Assembly: GCA_030616465.1 (NCBI GenBank)
Contig: JAUWXH010000139.1
Location: forward strand, 1 to 6,082
Reading direction: 5' to 3'
DNA length: 6,082 bases
Origin: Planctomycetota bacterium
GTDB taxonomy: Bacteria > Planctomycetota > Phycisphaerae > UBA1845 > Fen-1342
Positions 5,390 to 6,082 of this stretch are shown here, piece after piece. Position 1 is the first letter of the stretch. Each line of letters opens with the position of its first letter. The notes beneath the pieces were generated by a model. The model made no database searches. It was not told where the DNA came from and saw nothing but the letters and a program-made list of their open reading frames with translations. Both the position numbers and the translations under genes were made by a program.

Positions 5390-6082
5390 TCACTCCACGT
5401 TGGGGATGACGGCGCGGACGAAGCCGCCGACAGCCTCCAGCCGACGCCGCGCCTCACCCGGATCGACGCCCAGATAATGCATCACGATCGCGGTCTTGAC
5501 GTGCCAGTCGCCCGCGTCCAGCAGCTTGGCGGCTTGCTGACGTGAGAGTCCGGTCGCCGACGAGACCGTGCGGACGGCCCGCTCGGTCAGCTTGGCGCAG
5601 CCGCGCGCGTTGACGTCCACCATCAGGTTGCCGAACACTTTGCCGAGCCGGACCATCGCCAGAGTGCTGACCATATTGAGCACCATCTTGGTCGCGATGC
5701 CGGCCTTGAGCCGCGTGGACCCGCTGATAACCTCCGGCCCGGTCAGGACGCGGATCGAGACGTCGGCGTCATCTGGTACGTCCTCACGCGGCACGCACGC
5801 CAGGAAGACCGTGCGGGCACCCCGCGCGCGGGCGCGCCCGATCGCCCCGTGCACGAACGGCGTCGTGCCGCCGGTGGCGATGCCGAAGATCACGTCGTTT
5901 GGCCCGGCCGCGAGTTCATCAATGCGGGCGGCACCGGCATCGGGGTCGTCCTCGGCGTGCTCGACGCTGCGCTTGAGCGCTTCGTCCCCGCCGGCAATCA
6001 CACCCTGGATCAACCGTGGGTCGCTCAGGAAAGTGGGCGGGCACTCGGCCGCATCGATGACGCCCAGCCGCCCGCTCGTCCC
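5390..6082 (-). CDS. murQ: N-acetylmuramic acid 6-phosphate etherase (N-terminus outside window)
   Basis: Cleaves the lactyl ether of MurNAc-6-phosphate to give GlcNAc-6-phosphate and D-lactate in peptidoglycan recycling; cytoplasmic. The frame is open to the right edge, so about 70 N-terminal residues are missing; 230 are visible. They begin with GTSGRLGVIDAAECPPTF, the MurQ signature, whose Glu (visible residue 13) matches catalytic Glu83 of E. coli MurQ. Visible residue 44, in VEHAEDD, matches Glu114 by the same 31-residue spacing. GIATGGTTPFVHGAI is the SIS-domain sugar-phosphate loop, followed by GPEVISGSTRLKAGIATKMVLNM and VNARGCAKL, both typical of MurQ. The end, AKLLDAGDWHVKTAIVMHYLGVDPGEAR, is the small helical domain shared with GCKR. 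A TTG at 6013 is internal, not the start. The glycosyltransferase gene follows after 3 nt. No anmK, nagZ or murP is visible. Confidence 0.97.
   Translation of the reverse strand, partial: GTSGRLGVIDAAECPPTFLSDPRLIQGVIAGGDEALKRSVEHAEDDPDAGAARIDELAAGPNDVIFGIATGGTTPFVHGAIGRARARGARTVFLACVPREDVPDDADVSIRVLTGPEVISGSTRLKAGIATKMVLNMVSTLAMVRLGKVFGNLMVDVNARGCAKLTERAVRTVSSATGLSRQQAAKLLDAGDWHVKTAIVMHYLGVDPGEARRRLEAVGGFVRAVIPNVE

Overview
This is a GC-rich bacterial chromosomal window with six genes, all densely packed. Several start on GTG or TTG. There are no RNA genes, insertion sequences or CRISPR arrays, and no gene-free stretch longer than about 190 bases. No marker gene fixes the taxon. High GC, CysK next to a stand-alone CysC, a PIG-L deacetylase, MurQ and a Tat-exported flavoenzyme-like protein would suit a Planctomycetota-like environmental bacterium, but this is a low-confidence guess.

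Left part, plus strand (1-967): the 3' end of cysteine synthase cysK, then after 12 nt adenylyl-sulfate kinase cysC. This is a sulfur-assimilation pair. A 188-nt gap follows (968-1155), holding a weak hairpin, a 22-nt-period direct repeat and a plausible sigma-70-like promoter.

Middle part (1156-4146): a PIG-L/LmbE-type zinc deacetylase (plus), then 6 nt later a CPBP (CAAX-type) membrane protease (plus). Convergent to it is a Tat-exported protein (minus) whose C-terminal half resembles SagB/ThcOx-type nitroreductases and whose N-terminal half looks like a second, eroded copy of the same fold. The convergent genes are separated by 114 nt with strong GC-rich inverted repeats. The protease and the Tat protein use AGG, AGA and ATA codons more freely than the flanking genes, so they may have a different history.

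Right part, minus strand (4274-6082): murQ (MurNAc-6-phosphate etherase, N-terminus beyond the window edge) followed 3 nt later by a GT4-family glycosyltransferase, a likely two-gene transcript for peptidoglycan recycling and glycan synthesis. A separate promoter in the 127-nt gap after the glycosyltransferase probably drives the Tat-exported gene.

The most interesting part is the convergent pair: a CPBP protease facing an exported, apparently duplicated SagB-like protein with no YcaO or other RiPP genes in view. Domain assignments rest on motifs read by eye; no database search was possible.
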